Assembly: GCA_001604585.1 (NCBI GenBank)
Contig: LVBW01000032.1
Span: 47,798-111,797 of the forward strand
Origin: Puniceicoccales bacterium Verruco_02
GTDB lineage: Bacteria > Verrucomicrobiota > Verrucomicrobiia > Opitutales > Oceanipulchritudinaceae
Length of the DNA: 64,000 nucleotides
Direction of reading: 5' to 3'
Below, piece after piece: positions 17,628 through 26,241 of this stretch (position 1 is its first letter; each line of letters begins with the position of its first letter). The translations under genes and the position numbers were made by a program. The notes beneath the pieces are model-generated. The model saw nothing but the letters and a program-made list of their open reading frames with translations, did no database searches and had not been told where the DNA came from.

Positions 17628-18269
17628 ATGGCAGAAAAGCCGCGCATAATCGACCTTGCGCACCCCCTGTATCACGGCTCGCCCTCTTGGCCGGGAGATC
17701 CGGGCATTGGCATTGCCCCACACTGCATTCTGGATCGCGATGGTTGCCGCGTGCATCGCCTGAGCCTAGGCACGCATCAGGGTACGCACATCGACGCGCC
17801 CTCGCACTTTCTGCCAGATGGCGAAGGGGTGGACGCCCTGCCTCTTGGACGGCTCTTCGGCCCCGCCAGCCTGCTGCGCATAGCTCGCCAAAGAGGGCAG
17901 GCCATCGGCGTTGAAGAACTGCTCCCGCACGAGGCCAAGCTCTGCGAAGGGGCGCGCATCCTCATACACACAGGCTGGGACGCACACTGGGGAGAGGACC
18001 GCTTCTGCCTTGAAGGCCCCTGGCTTACGCGCGATGCGGCCCTCCTTTTGGCCGAGCGGCGCATAGGGCTGCTAGGCGTGGACATGGCCACCCCGGCTGC
18101 GGACGACGCCGAAGCGGTCCACCACATCCTGATGAAGTCGGGCGTAATAATCGTCGAGAATCTGGCGAACCTTGCCCTCTGCCCGGACAACTTCACACTG
18201 GCGGCCTTCCCCTTGCGCCTGCGCGACATGGACGGCTCTCCGCTAAGGCCCGTGGCTATCTGCGGGTAA
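17628..18269 (+). CDS. cyclase-family (kynurenine formamidase-like) metal hydrolase
   Basis: 213 aa. 'GTHQGTHIDAPSHFLPDG' contains the HxGTHxDxPxHF metal-binding signature of the PF04199 family, which includes bacterial kynurenine formamidase and isatin hydrolase. 'GVDMATPAADDAEAVHHILM' is the second conserved block. It begins 12 bp after glgB and is probably cotranscribed. No tryptophan-catabolism genes are nearby, so the substrate is open. Confidence 0.85.
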   Translation: MAEKPRIIDLAHPLYHGSPSWPGDPGIGIAPHCILDRDGCRVHRLSLGTHQGTHIDAPSHFLPDGEGVDALPLGRLFGPASLLRIARQRGQAIGVEELLPHEAKLCEGARILIHTGWDAHWGEDRFCLEGPWLTRDAALLLAERRIGLLGVDMATPAADDAEAVHHILMKSGVIIVENLANLALCPDNFTLAAFPLRLRDMDGSPLRPVAICG

Positions 18270-18274
18270 TAGAG

Positions 18275-19429
18275 CTACACATTCTCAAGAAACTCCGCCC
18301 CCACCGAATCGGCCAGCAGGCGGCCTTGTCTTGTTAGATACAGCCTTTCGCCGTCCATCGCCGCCAATCCCTCCGCGCAAAGCCGTCCGGCCAAGCTCCG
18401 CACCCCGGCCCAGTCGTGGGTTGGGAAGCGCGCCTCCAGTATGTCAAGATCCACGCCCCGCACCATGCGAAGGCCAAAAAGGAGCGAATCGCAGGCAAGG
18501 ATGGTACCGTCCAGCTCGACAATGTCCACCAGTTCCGGGTTGCCACCCTTCACTCCGCCCAGCCAGCCATCGAGCGAGGGCACGTTCGTGAAGCGCCGCC
18601 CGGCATACTGGCTCGATGCCGAAGGCCCCGCGCCCAGCCATTCCTGCATACGCCATGTGTTCAGGTTGTGGACGCACTCGCGCCCAGCACGTGCAAAGTT
18701 CGACACCTCGTACTGCGCCAGTCCGGCAGTGCCAAGTATGTCCCATGTGCGTTCGTAATACTCGGCCTCTTCGGCCTCTCCCCGCTTGCGGGTCTGCCCC
18801 CTGTTGAGGCGAAGCCACAGAGGGGTGTCCTCCTCGAAGGTCAGGCAATAGGTGCTTATGTGCTCCGGTCCGGCTGCGATAGCCTCGCGCAAATCCGCCT
18901 CCCAGTGGGCAAATTCCTGCCCCGGCAGGGCGAACATCATGTCGAGGTTCAGATTGTCGAAGCCTGCTGCGCGGGCCGCCTCGATGGCTCCGTAAACCTG
19001 CGCGCGCGTGTGCATCCGCCCAAGCGCCTCAAGTATTCGCCCGTCAAAGCTCTGCACGCCCATAGAGATGCGATTGACGCCCATATTACGCAACACTTCC
19101 ATCCTGTCGCGCCGCATTGTCCCCGGGGTCATCTCCACTGTCCACTCTGCAGGAGCACCACCGCAGACTTCCAGCACGGCACGGCCAAGTCGTTCCATGT
19201 CCGACGGGGTGAGTATGCCGGGCGTGCCTCCGCCCCAGAACACGGTGTCCACACGCCTGCCCGGCCCGAGAGAGGCCAGCTCGGCAATCACCCCGTCCAT
19301 GTAGCGGGCGATGTCCGCACGGCGAGGCTCGCGCTCGTAAAAGGCGCAAAAGTCGCAACGGCGGGCGCAGAAGGGCACATGAACGTACAGGCCCAGTGCC
19401 AAAGGGGAATTGGGAGCTATGTTCGACAT
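18275..19429 (-). CDS. hemW: HemW-like radical SAM heme chaperone
   Basis: 384 aa, related to coproporphyrinogen dehydrogenase HemN. The radical SAM motif is 'CARRCDFCAF', followed by 'VFWGGGTPGILTP', 'GVNRISMGVQSFD' and 'TYCLTFEEDTPLW'. HemW proteins bind heme and deliver it to respiratory enzymes, and are often mis-annotated as HemN. The length and the N-terminus starting close to the cluster motif fit HemW. The open frame runs to 19591, but ATG 19429 is the natural start. It begins 7 bp after the upstream coiled-coil gene ends. Confidence 0.85.
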   Translation of the reverse strand: MSNIAPNSPLALGLYVHVPFCARRCDFCAFYEREPRRADIARYMDGVIAELASLGPGRRVDTVFWGGGTPGILTPSDMERLGRAVLEVCGGAPAEWTVEMTPGTMRRDRMEVLRNMGVNRISMGVQSFDGRILEALGRMHTRAQVYGAIEAARAAGFDNLNLDMMFALPGQEFAHWEADLREAIAAGPEHISTYCLTFEEDTPLWLRLNRGQTRKRGEAEEAEYYERTWDILGTAGLAQYEVSNFARAGRECVHNLNTWRMQEWLGAGPSASSQYAGRRFTNVPSLDGWLGGVKGGNPELVDIVELDGTILACDSLLFGLRMVRGVDLDILEARFPTHDWAGVRSLAGRLCAEGLAAMDGERLYLTRQGRLLADSVGAEFLENV

Positions 19430-19436
19430 CCCAAGC

Positions 19437-20885
19437 CTAGCGGCGGGCGCCTCCCGCCGGGGTGGAAGGGGCTGCTGGGCGGGCGTCCTCTGGCGGAATA
19501 AGCGGGGCAAGCTCCCGCCCCATCTGAGCAGCTCTGGCCGCGTCGTAGCCCTGCCCAAGGGGCAGTTCCGGCGATGTGGCAAGAGCGCCAAGAAGCACCG
19601 CCCGGCCTCCGCTTACCATGAAGCCGATCAGGTTCCCGTTCTGCGAGAAGACGAGATCCCCCGCATTGGGGGCAAAGGAGCCAAAGAGCCTGTTGGCAAT
19701 GCTGGACTGCACCTCAATGTATCGCTTGGAAAGGGGGCTTACGCGGATTGGCACCTCGCCGTAGCGGTCGCCACCGGCGGTGACGACCACGGCGTTGGCA
19801 AAGCGAAATGGCGAATCTTCTATCTGGAATGCAGCCGTACCGGAGGCGGCAAATGTCGTCTCGTCCAGAGTTACGGCAATAATGCGCGGGTCGGCCAAAA
19901 GGAAGGCCGCTGCTTCGACGCCACGTCCCTTTGCTCCGCGTAGATCCATCTCGGCCCTGACAGAGCGCAAGCCCTCCAGACGCCCAAGGCGCAGAGGCGT
20001 GCCAGAGCTTTCCGCAAGGGCCAGCACGCGGCCCGTGGCATCGCGCACGTACACGGTATAGATTTCGTAAGCAGCGTCGGCCTCGCCAATTAGCTGCGCC
20101 TCGCGGCTGGCAAAGCGCAGGATGCCCCGGTTCTGGCGGAAGTTGTCGTAAATGGTGTTTAGCGAAAGCGGCGTCACCTGCCGTATCTCCTGTTTTATGG
20201 CGTCCTGAGTCACCTGCTGGGCCTGCGCTAGCTCGCCCACGTTTTCGGCAAGGCGGGCCGCAGTCTGGTGGGCAACCTCTTTCTCAGTGCGCAGTATGCT
20301 GACCTCTCCTTCAAGCCGCTGCTGGGCTATCTGCGCACTTTCAAGCCGGGTGGACAGCACAGCGCGGTCCTTTTCAGCTTCGCTCTTCTGCTGCTCTAGG
20401 CTGCGAAGCTCCTTTTGCGCCTGTTCAAGAGCGCCCTCGCGCTTCTGGAGCTGCTCCTGAAGCAGGCGCTGGCGTTCCTGGGCCACGGCCATGTCGGCCA
20501 GCATCTTTTCGCGCTCGGACTGGGTCTGGGCCAGCTGTTGCTGGCTGCTCTGCACCTTGCTTTCCAGCTCCTCGCGCAGGCGACGCAGCCTTTCCTGCTC
20601 ACCCTCCAGACGGGACTTTTCCTGCTCCAGATTCTCGGCACGGGTCTTTTCAAGATCCAGCCTTCGCGCCCTTTCCTCCAGCATACGGGCCAGTTCCTCG
20701 CGGCTCTGGGCCTCGCTTTCGAGCGATGCCTTCAAGCTGTCCACTAGGTCCGCCGCCGCGCTCTGGTGCATCGACACGGGGGCCTCCTGCGCCGGCGGCT
20801 CTGGCAGGTTGCGGTCAAAGCGGGCCAGCGCGAGCATCGAGAGCAGGAGAAAGTCGCAAATGACTATGAGCAGTGTCTTGTTCAT
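19437..20885 (-). CDS. membrane-anchored coiled-coil protein of unknown function
   Basis: 482 aa. One N-terminal transmembrane helix ('TLLIVICDFLLLSMLALARF') is followed by a long coiled coil rich in Glu, Gln, Arg and Leu (about residues 40-230). A globular C-terminal domain without recognised motif follows, and the tail is Pro/Ala-rich. The start overlaps the stop of the upstream membrane protein by one base (20885). The coupled pair plus hemW look like one transcription unit. It may be an envelope scaffold or length-spanning anchor; this is inference from shape only. Confidence 0.75.
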   Translation of the reverse strand: MNKTLLIVICDFLLLSMLALARFDRNLPEPPAQEAPVSMHQSAAADLVDSLKASLESEAQSREELARMLEERARRLDLEKTRAENLEQEKSRLEGEQERLRRLREELESKVQSSQQQLAQTQSEREKMLADMAVAQERQRLLQEQLQKREGALEQAQKELRSLEQQKSEAEKDRAVLSTRLESAQIAQQRLEGEVSILRTEKEVAHQTAARLAENVGELAQAQQVTQDAIKQEIRQVTPLSLNTIYDNFRQNRGILRFASREAQLIGEADAAYEIYTVYVRDATGRVLALAESSGTPLRLGRLEGLRSVRAEMDLRGAKGRGVEAAAFLLADPRIIAVTLDETTFAASGTAAFQIEDSPFRFANAVVVTAGGDRYGEVPIRVSPLSKRYIEVQSSIANRLFGSFAPNAGDLVFSQNGNLIGFMVSGGRAVLLGALATSPELPLGQGYDAARAAQMGRELAPLIPPEDARPAAPSTPAGGARR

Positions 20886-22594
20886 CAGGCCTCTTTGCTG
20901 GCGACTTTTGCGGAGCTTGCCGGGGCCTGCATCTCCAGAATCAGGACGCGGCGAAGAGCGCGAATGTGCACGATTTTCAGGACGGCTGTCACTATGATGC
21001 CAAAGAGTGTCGATGCATAGGCGGCCACAAGGCTGGCCTGCACAATGTTCATCGCCAGCATGACAAGCGATGCAACCGTGCCCGACAGGCCCACGTAAAG
21101 GCCAAGGTCAAATAGGTTGTCCTCGTTCTCTAGCAGCTTCAGCTTCGTGACCGCTGGCACATCCATTGCGCGAAGGCGGGAAATGCGCATCAGGCAGAAC
21201 ACATACACGATTAGCTGAAGGAAAAAGAACAATAGCAGCGAGAGCACCGCCGCCTGATCGAGCGTATTGGCATTCATGTCGTTTGTATCGGGGATGATTG
21301 TCGCCAGAACGGCGGCTGGTTCAAAGACCGGCCTTGCCGGATTCTCTGTTGAAAAACGTAACAGGTTCGGCTCGGCCAGCATCCAGAGCAGTATCGTAAA
21401 GGCCGAGGCCACAAAGATATTCTCAAGGGCGAGCAGGGATCTCTTGCGCCTGTATGCGAGGCCGGTCAAGACTCCGAGTATGCGCAAGAAGCGGGAGATG
21501 GCCAGCGCCAGCGCGTAGCCGGAGCCGAATACGAGCGCAACTTTGAGGTAAAAGGCCGGTCGCGGACTGTGGAGAGTAAAGTCGAGAAGGAAGCCCGGAC
21601 GCAGGCCACCCAAGTGCCCGTCCAGCCAGCGAATGAAGGCCGGGGCTTCGTATAGTTCCTTGCCCTCTTCCAACAGCATGTCCAAGGCACCTCGCCCATA
21701 GGGAAGGCTGGTCTTAAGTGCGACCATGCCCTTGTCGGGGTATTTTTCGAGGTACGCACCTAGCTTTGCATAATCTCCGCATAGTAGCAGCGCCCCGTAA
21801 ACGGTGGGGAAGTTCTGCGGTTCTGCAAGAAGTAGCTTAATCAGCGCGGATGCGTCCTCGGGACTGGCCGTGCAGCGGAATAGTTCCGTCATCTGCGTCC
21901 AATCCATGCGCCTCCCAGCGGCCAGTACGGCCAGAAGAAGCTCTTCCAGTCTGTCCTGAGCGGCACGATCTTGGGCAAAGGCCCTGTCAACAAGCTCCGG
22001 CAACACACGAGCAAGAGAGGGATGCAGGTTGTCTCCCTGCGCCAAGAGAGCGAGCGATAGCAGGGCGGCGTCCAGAGGGTGCCCGGCCGGGCCTGACACT
22101 GGCAAGAAGCTGCGCCAGCCGCCAAGCTCGCGCGCAGAGAGGAGCTTCTGCACAACGAGGCTCGAACTGCCGCCGAGGTACTGCACGAGCACTCTGCGCC
22201 TCTCTGCCGGGAGAATCGTCGTCATGACCCGGCTTTCTTTATCCAGTGCCGGACGAGATGGCAAAAGGCCAAGAAAAGCCTCGAAATACGGGGCAGGTCC
22301 ACCGCTAAGCCAGTATTCCGGGCGCGAGGCAAGAAGCTCCCGCACTCTGGCACGCTCAAGCTCCGAACCCGGCTCTGCACATGACTCCCAGAGCAAACGC
22401 ACGGGGCCAACCTTGCCCGCGAGCACGTAATCCGCGCACATGCCCTCGACACTTCGCGTATCCAGTCCCGCCCTCTCAAGCAACAGGGGCGATACAGCGC
22501 GAAAGTGCAGCGGCACGCCAATGCCCAGCCACGCCAGAAGGGCGGACATTACAAGCAGGGCAAGAGTCTGGGGTATCAGCCAGCGAGCTGACAT
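20885..22594 (-). CDS. multi-pass membrane protein of unknown function
   Basis: About 569 aa from ATG 22594. An N-terminal transmembrane helix is followed by a long alpha-helical soluble part (about residues 45-340, Leu/Ala-rich, repeat-like). At least four more membrane helices follow in the C-terminal third, including 'GLYVGLSGTVASLVMLAMNI'. The C-terminal part is reminiscent of proton-channel (MotA/ExbB-like) architecture, but I see no defining motif. In-frame alternatives exist at ATG 22660 and GTG 22705. Its stop overlaps the start of the coiled-coil gene, so the two products probably work together. Confidence 0.7.
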   Translation of the reverse strand: MSARWLIPQTLALLVMSALLAWLGIGVPLHFRAVSPLLLERAGLDTRSVEGMCADYVLAGKVGPVRLLWESCAEPGSELERARVRELLASRPEYWLSGGPAPYFEAFLGLLPSRPALDKESRVMTTILPAERRRVLVQYLGGSSSLVVQKLLSARELGGWRSFLPVSGPAGHPLDAALLSLALLAQGDNLHPSLARVLPELVDRAFAQDRAAQDRLEELLLAVLAAGRRMDWTQMTELFRCTASPEDASALIKLLLAEPQNFPTVYGALLLCGDYAKLGAYLEKYPDKGMVALKTSLPYGRGALDMLLEEGKELYEAPAFIRWLDGHLGGLRPGFLLDFTLHSPRPAFYLKVALVFGSGYALALAISRFLRILGVLTGLAYRRKRSLLALENIFVASAFTILLWMLAEPNLLRFSTENPARPVFEPAAVLATIIPDTNDMNANTLDQAAVLSLLLFFFLQLIVYVFCLMRISRLRAMDVPAVTKLKLLENEDNLFDLGLYVGLSGTVASLVMLAMNIVQASLVAAYASTLFGIIVTAVLKIVHIRALRRVLILEMQAPASSAKVASKEA

Positions 22595-22687
22595 GGCGTC
22601 AGAAAGGTTCCGTCGTTTTGGGAGAGGGCTGTTTCCATCCAAGCCCTCAAAGGACAACATAGCTTGGTAGCAAGGTAAATCAAAAGC

Positions 22688-22747
22688 GTTCAAAAGGGCA
22701 GCCACAAAGACCGTTCTCAGCAGAAATCAAAGTTGTTGGTGTCGGCC
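22688..22747. mobile_element. degenerate right half of the palindromic MITE
   Basis: 'AGCAGAAATCAAAGTTGTT' followed by 'GGCC', and 'AGACCGTTC' upstream of it, match the right arm of the 163-bp element (compare 5316-5354), with several substitutions and small gaps. The left arm is missing. 33 bp beyond its end, 'CCATGTGGAT' and flanking bases resemble the RAYT coding sequence at 5427-5436 in the same relative orientation. This may therefore be a decayed relic of a MITE-interrupted RAYT gene. Confidence 0.65.
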
Positions 22748-22825
22748 TGAAGCTTTGACATTGGCTTTGGCTTCGGGTTTCCATGTGGATGAAACAGGCG
22801 CCCCGGCGTCTCAGACAGTCAACGC

Positions 22826-23422
22826 ATGTTGTTAAGAGTCACAAAATACGGAGAGTCGATACTACGCAAAAAGGGCCAGCCTGTCAGCAGCTTCGACGCT
22901 GAACTGCGCCGCCTTGCCGCCGACATGGTGGAGACCATGCACGCCAACGACGGGGCGGGTCTGGCCGCGCAACAGATCGGCTCGGACAAACTGCTCTTTG
23001 TCGTGGACCTAAGCTGGAACGAGGAACTGGCCAAAATGCCCTGTGAGCTGGATGGTCGCCGTCCGCCACTGCACCTACTCATGCCGATGGTGTTCGTAAA
23101 CGCGGAGCTGACCCCTCTGCGAGGGCGGATGATCGAGGCCGAAGAGGGCTGCCTTTCCTTCAACGAGATTCGCGGCGATGTGACAAGAGTTGACCATGTG
23201 CGCGTGGAGTATCAGGATCTTGACGGAGCAAAGCATGTGCTCATAGCCGGAGACTGGCTTGCGCGAGTGCTCCAGCATGAGTATGATCATACTCAGGGAG
23301 TGCTCTTCATCGACCGCATGACTCCGGACACCCTGCGCGCCATCGAGCCACGACTTAAGAAGCTTCGCAAGAACGCCCGCAAAGGCCCCTGCGCAGTGGA
23401 AGCGGCAGAGAGCGCCGAGTAG
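22826..23422 (+). CDS. def: peptide deformylase
   Basis: Removes the formyl group from nascent N-terminal Met. 198 aa. The three family motifs are present: 'GAGLAAQQIG', 'EGCLSF' with the metal-binding Cys, and 'LQHEYDHTQGVLFID' with the HEXXH-type His pair and catalytic Glu. Start at ATG 22826. The gene is followed by a small conserved ORF on the same strand. Confidence 0.95.
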   Translation: MLLRVTKYGESILRKKGQPVSSFDAELRRLAADMVETMHANDGAGLAAQQIGSDKLLFVVDLSWNEELAKMPCELDGRRPPLHLLMPMVFVNAELTPLRGRMIEAEEGCLSFNEIRGDVTRVDHVRVEYQDLDGAKHVLIAGDWLARVLQHEYDHTQGVLFIDRMTPDTLRAIEPRLKKLRKNARKGPCAVEAAESAE

Positions 23423-23480
23423 GCAGGAGGTCTCGCAGCCGGGCATGGGCAAAGTCCCGAATCTTCAACATATTACAAGC

Positions 23481-23762
23481 ATGAAAAGCGCATACGAACT
23501 GGCACTGGCCAGAATGGGCCTTGGCAAGGACGAGCCGACCCGCACGCTTAGCGACGCCCAGCGCGCGGAGATTTCCGACATCGACCGCCGCTTCGCCGCA
23601 AAGATTGCCGAGCGAGAGATATTCATAAAGCAGGACATAGACCGGGCAAGAGCCGCCGGTGACCGCGAGGGAGCAGAAAGGGCGCAGGAGGCTCTTCGCG
23701 CCGAACGGGCAGCGCTGGAAGAAGAGCGAGAGCTGGCCAAGGAGCAGATAAGACAGGGCTAA
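23481..23762 (+). CDS. small charged helical protein, function unknown
   Basis: 93 aa, highly charged, with an Ala/Glu/Arg-rich helical pattern ('RAERAALEEERELAKEQIRQ') that is probably one or two coiled-coil helices. No signal peptide or membrane segment. ATG 23481 is preferred over an upstream in-frame start at 23445. It follows def by 58 bp, and its end overlaps the end of the convergent ArsR gene by 4 bp. Family not recognised. Confidence 0.7.
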   Translation: MKSAYELALARMGLGKDEPTRTLSDAQRAEISDIDRRFAAKIAEREIFIKQDIDRARAAGDREGAERAQEALRAERAALEEERELAKEQIRQG

Positions 23763-24082
23763 GTCACATCCGCCTCTTCCTTGGGAGCGTGTTCCTTCAC
23801 GTAGTCGCAGAGGCGCTTGGCCACGTCGTGCGCGGCATTTTCGTCCAGCCAGTAGTACACGTCGCGGCACATCCGCTTGTAGGAAACAAGTTCCGCCTGC
23901 CTTAGCACGCGCAGGTGGTGCGAAAGAGTCGGCTGGGGCATACCCATGTCCTCGGCCAGTTGAGACACGTTGTTGCGGTGCTTGCAGTCGGGGTTGCGCG
24001 GCAGGCGCGCCAGAATGCGCAGTCTTGCCGTATCGCCAAGCGCCCAAAGCTGCCGGGCCAGAATATCGTCGCTGTCAGTCAC
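23759..24082 (-). CDS. ArsR-family winged-helix transcriptional regulator
   Basis: 107 aa. 'LWALGDTARLRILARLP' begins the fold, and the recognition helix region is 'MGMPQPTLSHHLRVLRQAEL'. Cysteines at 'DCKHRN' and 'RMCRDVYYWL' could bind metal or sense redox, but the classic alpha3 CxC metal motif is absent. The start is GTG 24082. The gene is divergent from kamA with a 156-bp A+T-rich gap, suggesting it may regulate kamA and/or itself. Confidence 0.88.
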   Translation of the reverse strand: MTDSDDILARQLWALGDTARLRILARLPRNPDCKHRNNVSQLAEDMGMPQPTLSHHLRVLRQAELVSYKRMCRDVYYWLDENAAHDVAKRLCDYVKEHAPKEEADVT

Positions 24083-24116
24083 GGATGGGGCGGAACCTTT
24101 CAGACAAATTAGCTAT

Positions 24117-24144
24117 CCATTTATTGACATTTTTAAATACATGG
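24117..24144. promoter_or_regulatory. candidate operator in the arsR-kamA divergent region
   Basis: An A+T-rich imperfect dyad, CCATTTA (24117-24123) opposite TAAATACATGG (24134-24144), overlaps a TTGACA hexamer at 24124-24129. Position and symmetry suit an ArsR-type site, but no matched -10 box is clear. Confidence 0.3.
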
Positions 24145-24238
24145 AAAGGTTTTCTGTATCGTAGGAGGTATGGAGCAGACTTCTATGAGAAACTGGCGGG
24201 AATAGCGCTACTCTTGGTAACATCAAAAGGGATTAACG

Positions 24239-25438
24239 ATGTATCCGCAAGACCGACTCGACAACTGGAAGCGTGGGCAGGGCCATTGGGCCGATGTGGA
24301 GCCGGAAAAATGGAACGACTGGGTGTGGCAGCTCCAGAACAGGCTGCGCTCATTGGAGGATATAGAGCGTTACATGCCACTTTCTCCATCCGAGCGGGAA
24401 GGCTGCCGTCTTGCGGGCAGCAAGCTGGCACTGGCAATCACGCCGCACTTCTTCAACCTAATTGACGCAGACGACCCCGAAGACCCCATACGCAGGCAGG
24501 TCATCCCGAGGGCCGAGGAAATGGAAATCGCCCCCGAGGAGCGCGACGACCCTCTTGGCGAAGAGCACGACATGGTGGCCCCCGGCCTAGTCCACCGCTA
24601 CCCGGACAGGGTGCTATTCCTTGTTACAGACCGCTGCGCCTCCTACTGCCGCTACTGCACGCGCAGCCGCCTCGTATCCAACGCCAAGGGCTACGACTTT
24701 CATGCAGAGTTCGCCGCTGCCCTTGCCTACATCCGCGCCCACCAAGAGGTGCGCGATGTGCTTCTCTCGGGCGGAGACCCGCTCCTACTCTCAGACCGCA
24801 AGCTGGACTACCTGCTTGGCGAGTTGCGCAAGATAGAGCATGTGGAATTCATACGCATCGGCTCTCGCATACCCGTATTTCTCCCCCAGCGCATCACACC
24901 TGCGCTCTGCGAGATATTGAAAAAGCACGGGCCGATTTTCCTAAGTATCCACGTAAACCACCCGCGCGAATGCACTCTGGAGCTGCGCGCCGCCTGCGAA
25001 AGGCTGAGCTATGCGGGCCTAGTGATTGGCAACCAGAGCGTGCTGTTGCGGGGGGTCAACGACGAGCCGGACATCATGAAGAGTCTGGTTCACCGCCTGC
25101 TGATGATGCGGGTGCGGCCCTACTACATTTATCAGGGAGATCTTGTGGCTGGCAGCGCGCACCTCAGGGCGGACGTTGCGCGAGGGCTGGAAATTATCCG
25201 CTCCCTGCGCGGGCACACAAGCGGCTACGCTGTGCCGCAGTACGTTATCGACGCTCCCGGCGGAGGGGGCAAGATACCCGTTAACCCCGAATACGTGCTG
25301 GCAATGAACGAGGACGAGGTGCTACTGCGCAATTACGAGGGGCGGACCTTCCGCTACCCAAGAGGAGGCACACCAGCGGAAACAGCCGCTGATTCATACG
25401 AGGCAAGTGCCGAGCCATGCTCCTGCATAGGGGGATAA
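24239..25438 (+). CDS. kamA: lysine 2,3-aminomutase family, radical SAM/PLP
   Basis: 399 aa. The radical SAM motif is 'CASYCRYCTR', and the PLP-binding Lys lies in 'DAPGGGGKIPVNPEY'. 'FLVTDRCASYCRYCTRSRLV' and 'LLSGGDPLLLSDRKLDYLL' are typical. The enzyme interconverts L-lysine and beta-lysine. In anaerobes it starts lysine fermentation; elsewhere beta-lysine is an osmolyte or modifies EF-P. No ablA/ablB-type acetyltransferase or later fermentation gene is adjacent, so the role is undecided. The length and full C-terminus separate it from the shorter EpmB, which lacks this extension. Confidence 0.88.
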   Translation: MYPQDRLDNWKRGQGHWADVEPEKWNDWVWQLQNRLRSLEDIERYMPLSPSEREGCRLAGSKLALAITPHFFNLIDADDPEDPIRRQVIPRAEEMEIAPEERDDPLGEEHDMVAPGLVHRYPDRVLFLVTDRCASYCRYCTRSRLVSNAKGYDFHAEFAAALAYIRAHQEVRDVLLSGGDPLLLSDRKLDYLLGELRKIEHVEFIRIGSRIPVFLPQRITPALCEILKKHGPIFLSIHVNHPRECTLELRAACERLSYAGLVIGNQSVLLRGVNDEPDIMKSLVHRLLMMRVRPYYIYQGDLVAGSAHLRADVARGLEIIRSLRGHTSGYAVPQYVIDAPGGGGKIPVNPEYVLAMNEDEVLLRNYEGRTFRYPRGGTPAETAADSYEASAEPCSCIGG

Positions 25439-25498
25439 TTGCAGTCTCCAGTTTCTCATGATTGACAGCGAAGCCGCGTTTGCGCCAATCATCTGCTT

Positions 25499-26209
25499 GT
25501 GGAAAACGCTGACGATCCATCAAATACCTTACTTGGGACGATATTGCTTATATACATCTCGGCTTTTTGTGCGCTCATCTTGTATAGGATTTGGCGCAAA
25601 TACGCTGTCAACAAGAAGCTTCTGAAACTTGCCGGAGAACTGGGCTTACCGATCTACGACGAACATCCGGACAAGAACCACGACTACCGGAGCATGCCAT
25701 ATCTGGAAGGCCGCATCGACGGGCGCAAGACCCGCGTAATCGCCCTGAAGGTCAACTCATTCACGGGCAGCCAACCCGGCCACGCAATCCAGATGCTGGT
25801 AAACGACCTACCCGAGCTGCGCTTTCACATATGCGCGAAAGCTGGCCCCAAGAGCAAGCCCAAGGACAAGAGCTTGGTGCGCACCTACACCGGCCATGCG
25901 GTCTTCGACAACACCCTAATCCTGCGCAGTAACGACCCGACTCTGGCCGCAGCCATATTCTCCTGCCCCCATCTTGGCGAACGCATCAGCCAACTGTTCA
26001 GCTCCTACAAGATCAAGAACCCGATAGAACTATTGAACGGCTTTCTGCACTACGAGAGCAGAGGATTCATAACGAATGAAGCCTCAAGGAACAGGGCAAG
26101 AGAGATTACTCTGGCAATGGCGGACATTTCACTCGCTCTGCAAGCCTTGGGCAAGACAAGTCCGGACGGTATGCAAGTGCAGAGCAGTCAGGCGTCCGGC
26201 ATTTCGTAG
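25499..26209 (+). CDS. single-pass membrane protein of unknown function
   Basis: 236 aa. An N-terminal transmembrane helix ('LLGTILLIYISAFCALILYR') precedes a soluble domain of about 190 residues with no recognised motif. The predicted start is GTG 25499; no good ribosome-binding site is seen. It lies 60 bp after kamA on the same strand and converges with menD (32-bp gap). Codon use looks like the neighbours, so it is probably native. Confidence 0.65.
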   Translation: MENADDPSNTLLGTILLIYISAFCALILYRIWRKYAVNKKLLKLAGELGLPIYDEHPDKNHDYRSMPYLEGRIDGRKTRVIALKVNSFTGSQPGHAIQMLVNDLPELRFHICAKAGPKSKPKDKSLVRTYTGHAVFDNTLILRSNDPTLAAAIFSCPHLGERISQLFSSYKIKNPIELLNGFLHYESRGFITNEASRNRAREITLAMADISLALQALGKTSPDGMQVQSSQASGIS

Positions 26210-26241
26210 CGAAAGCTCTGACAGGGCATCCAGCGGCCACC

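Noticed and set aside
24170..24205. 11-codon ORF after AGGAGGT upstream of kamA, possible leader peptide
   Set aside because: The Shine-Dalgarno abuts the ATG with no spacing, and the peptide has no run of regulatory codons or attenuator hairpin.
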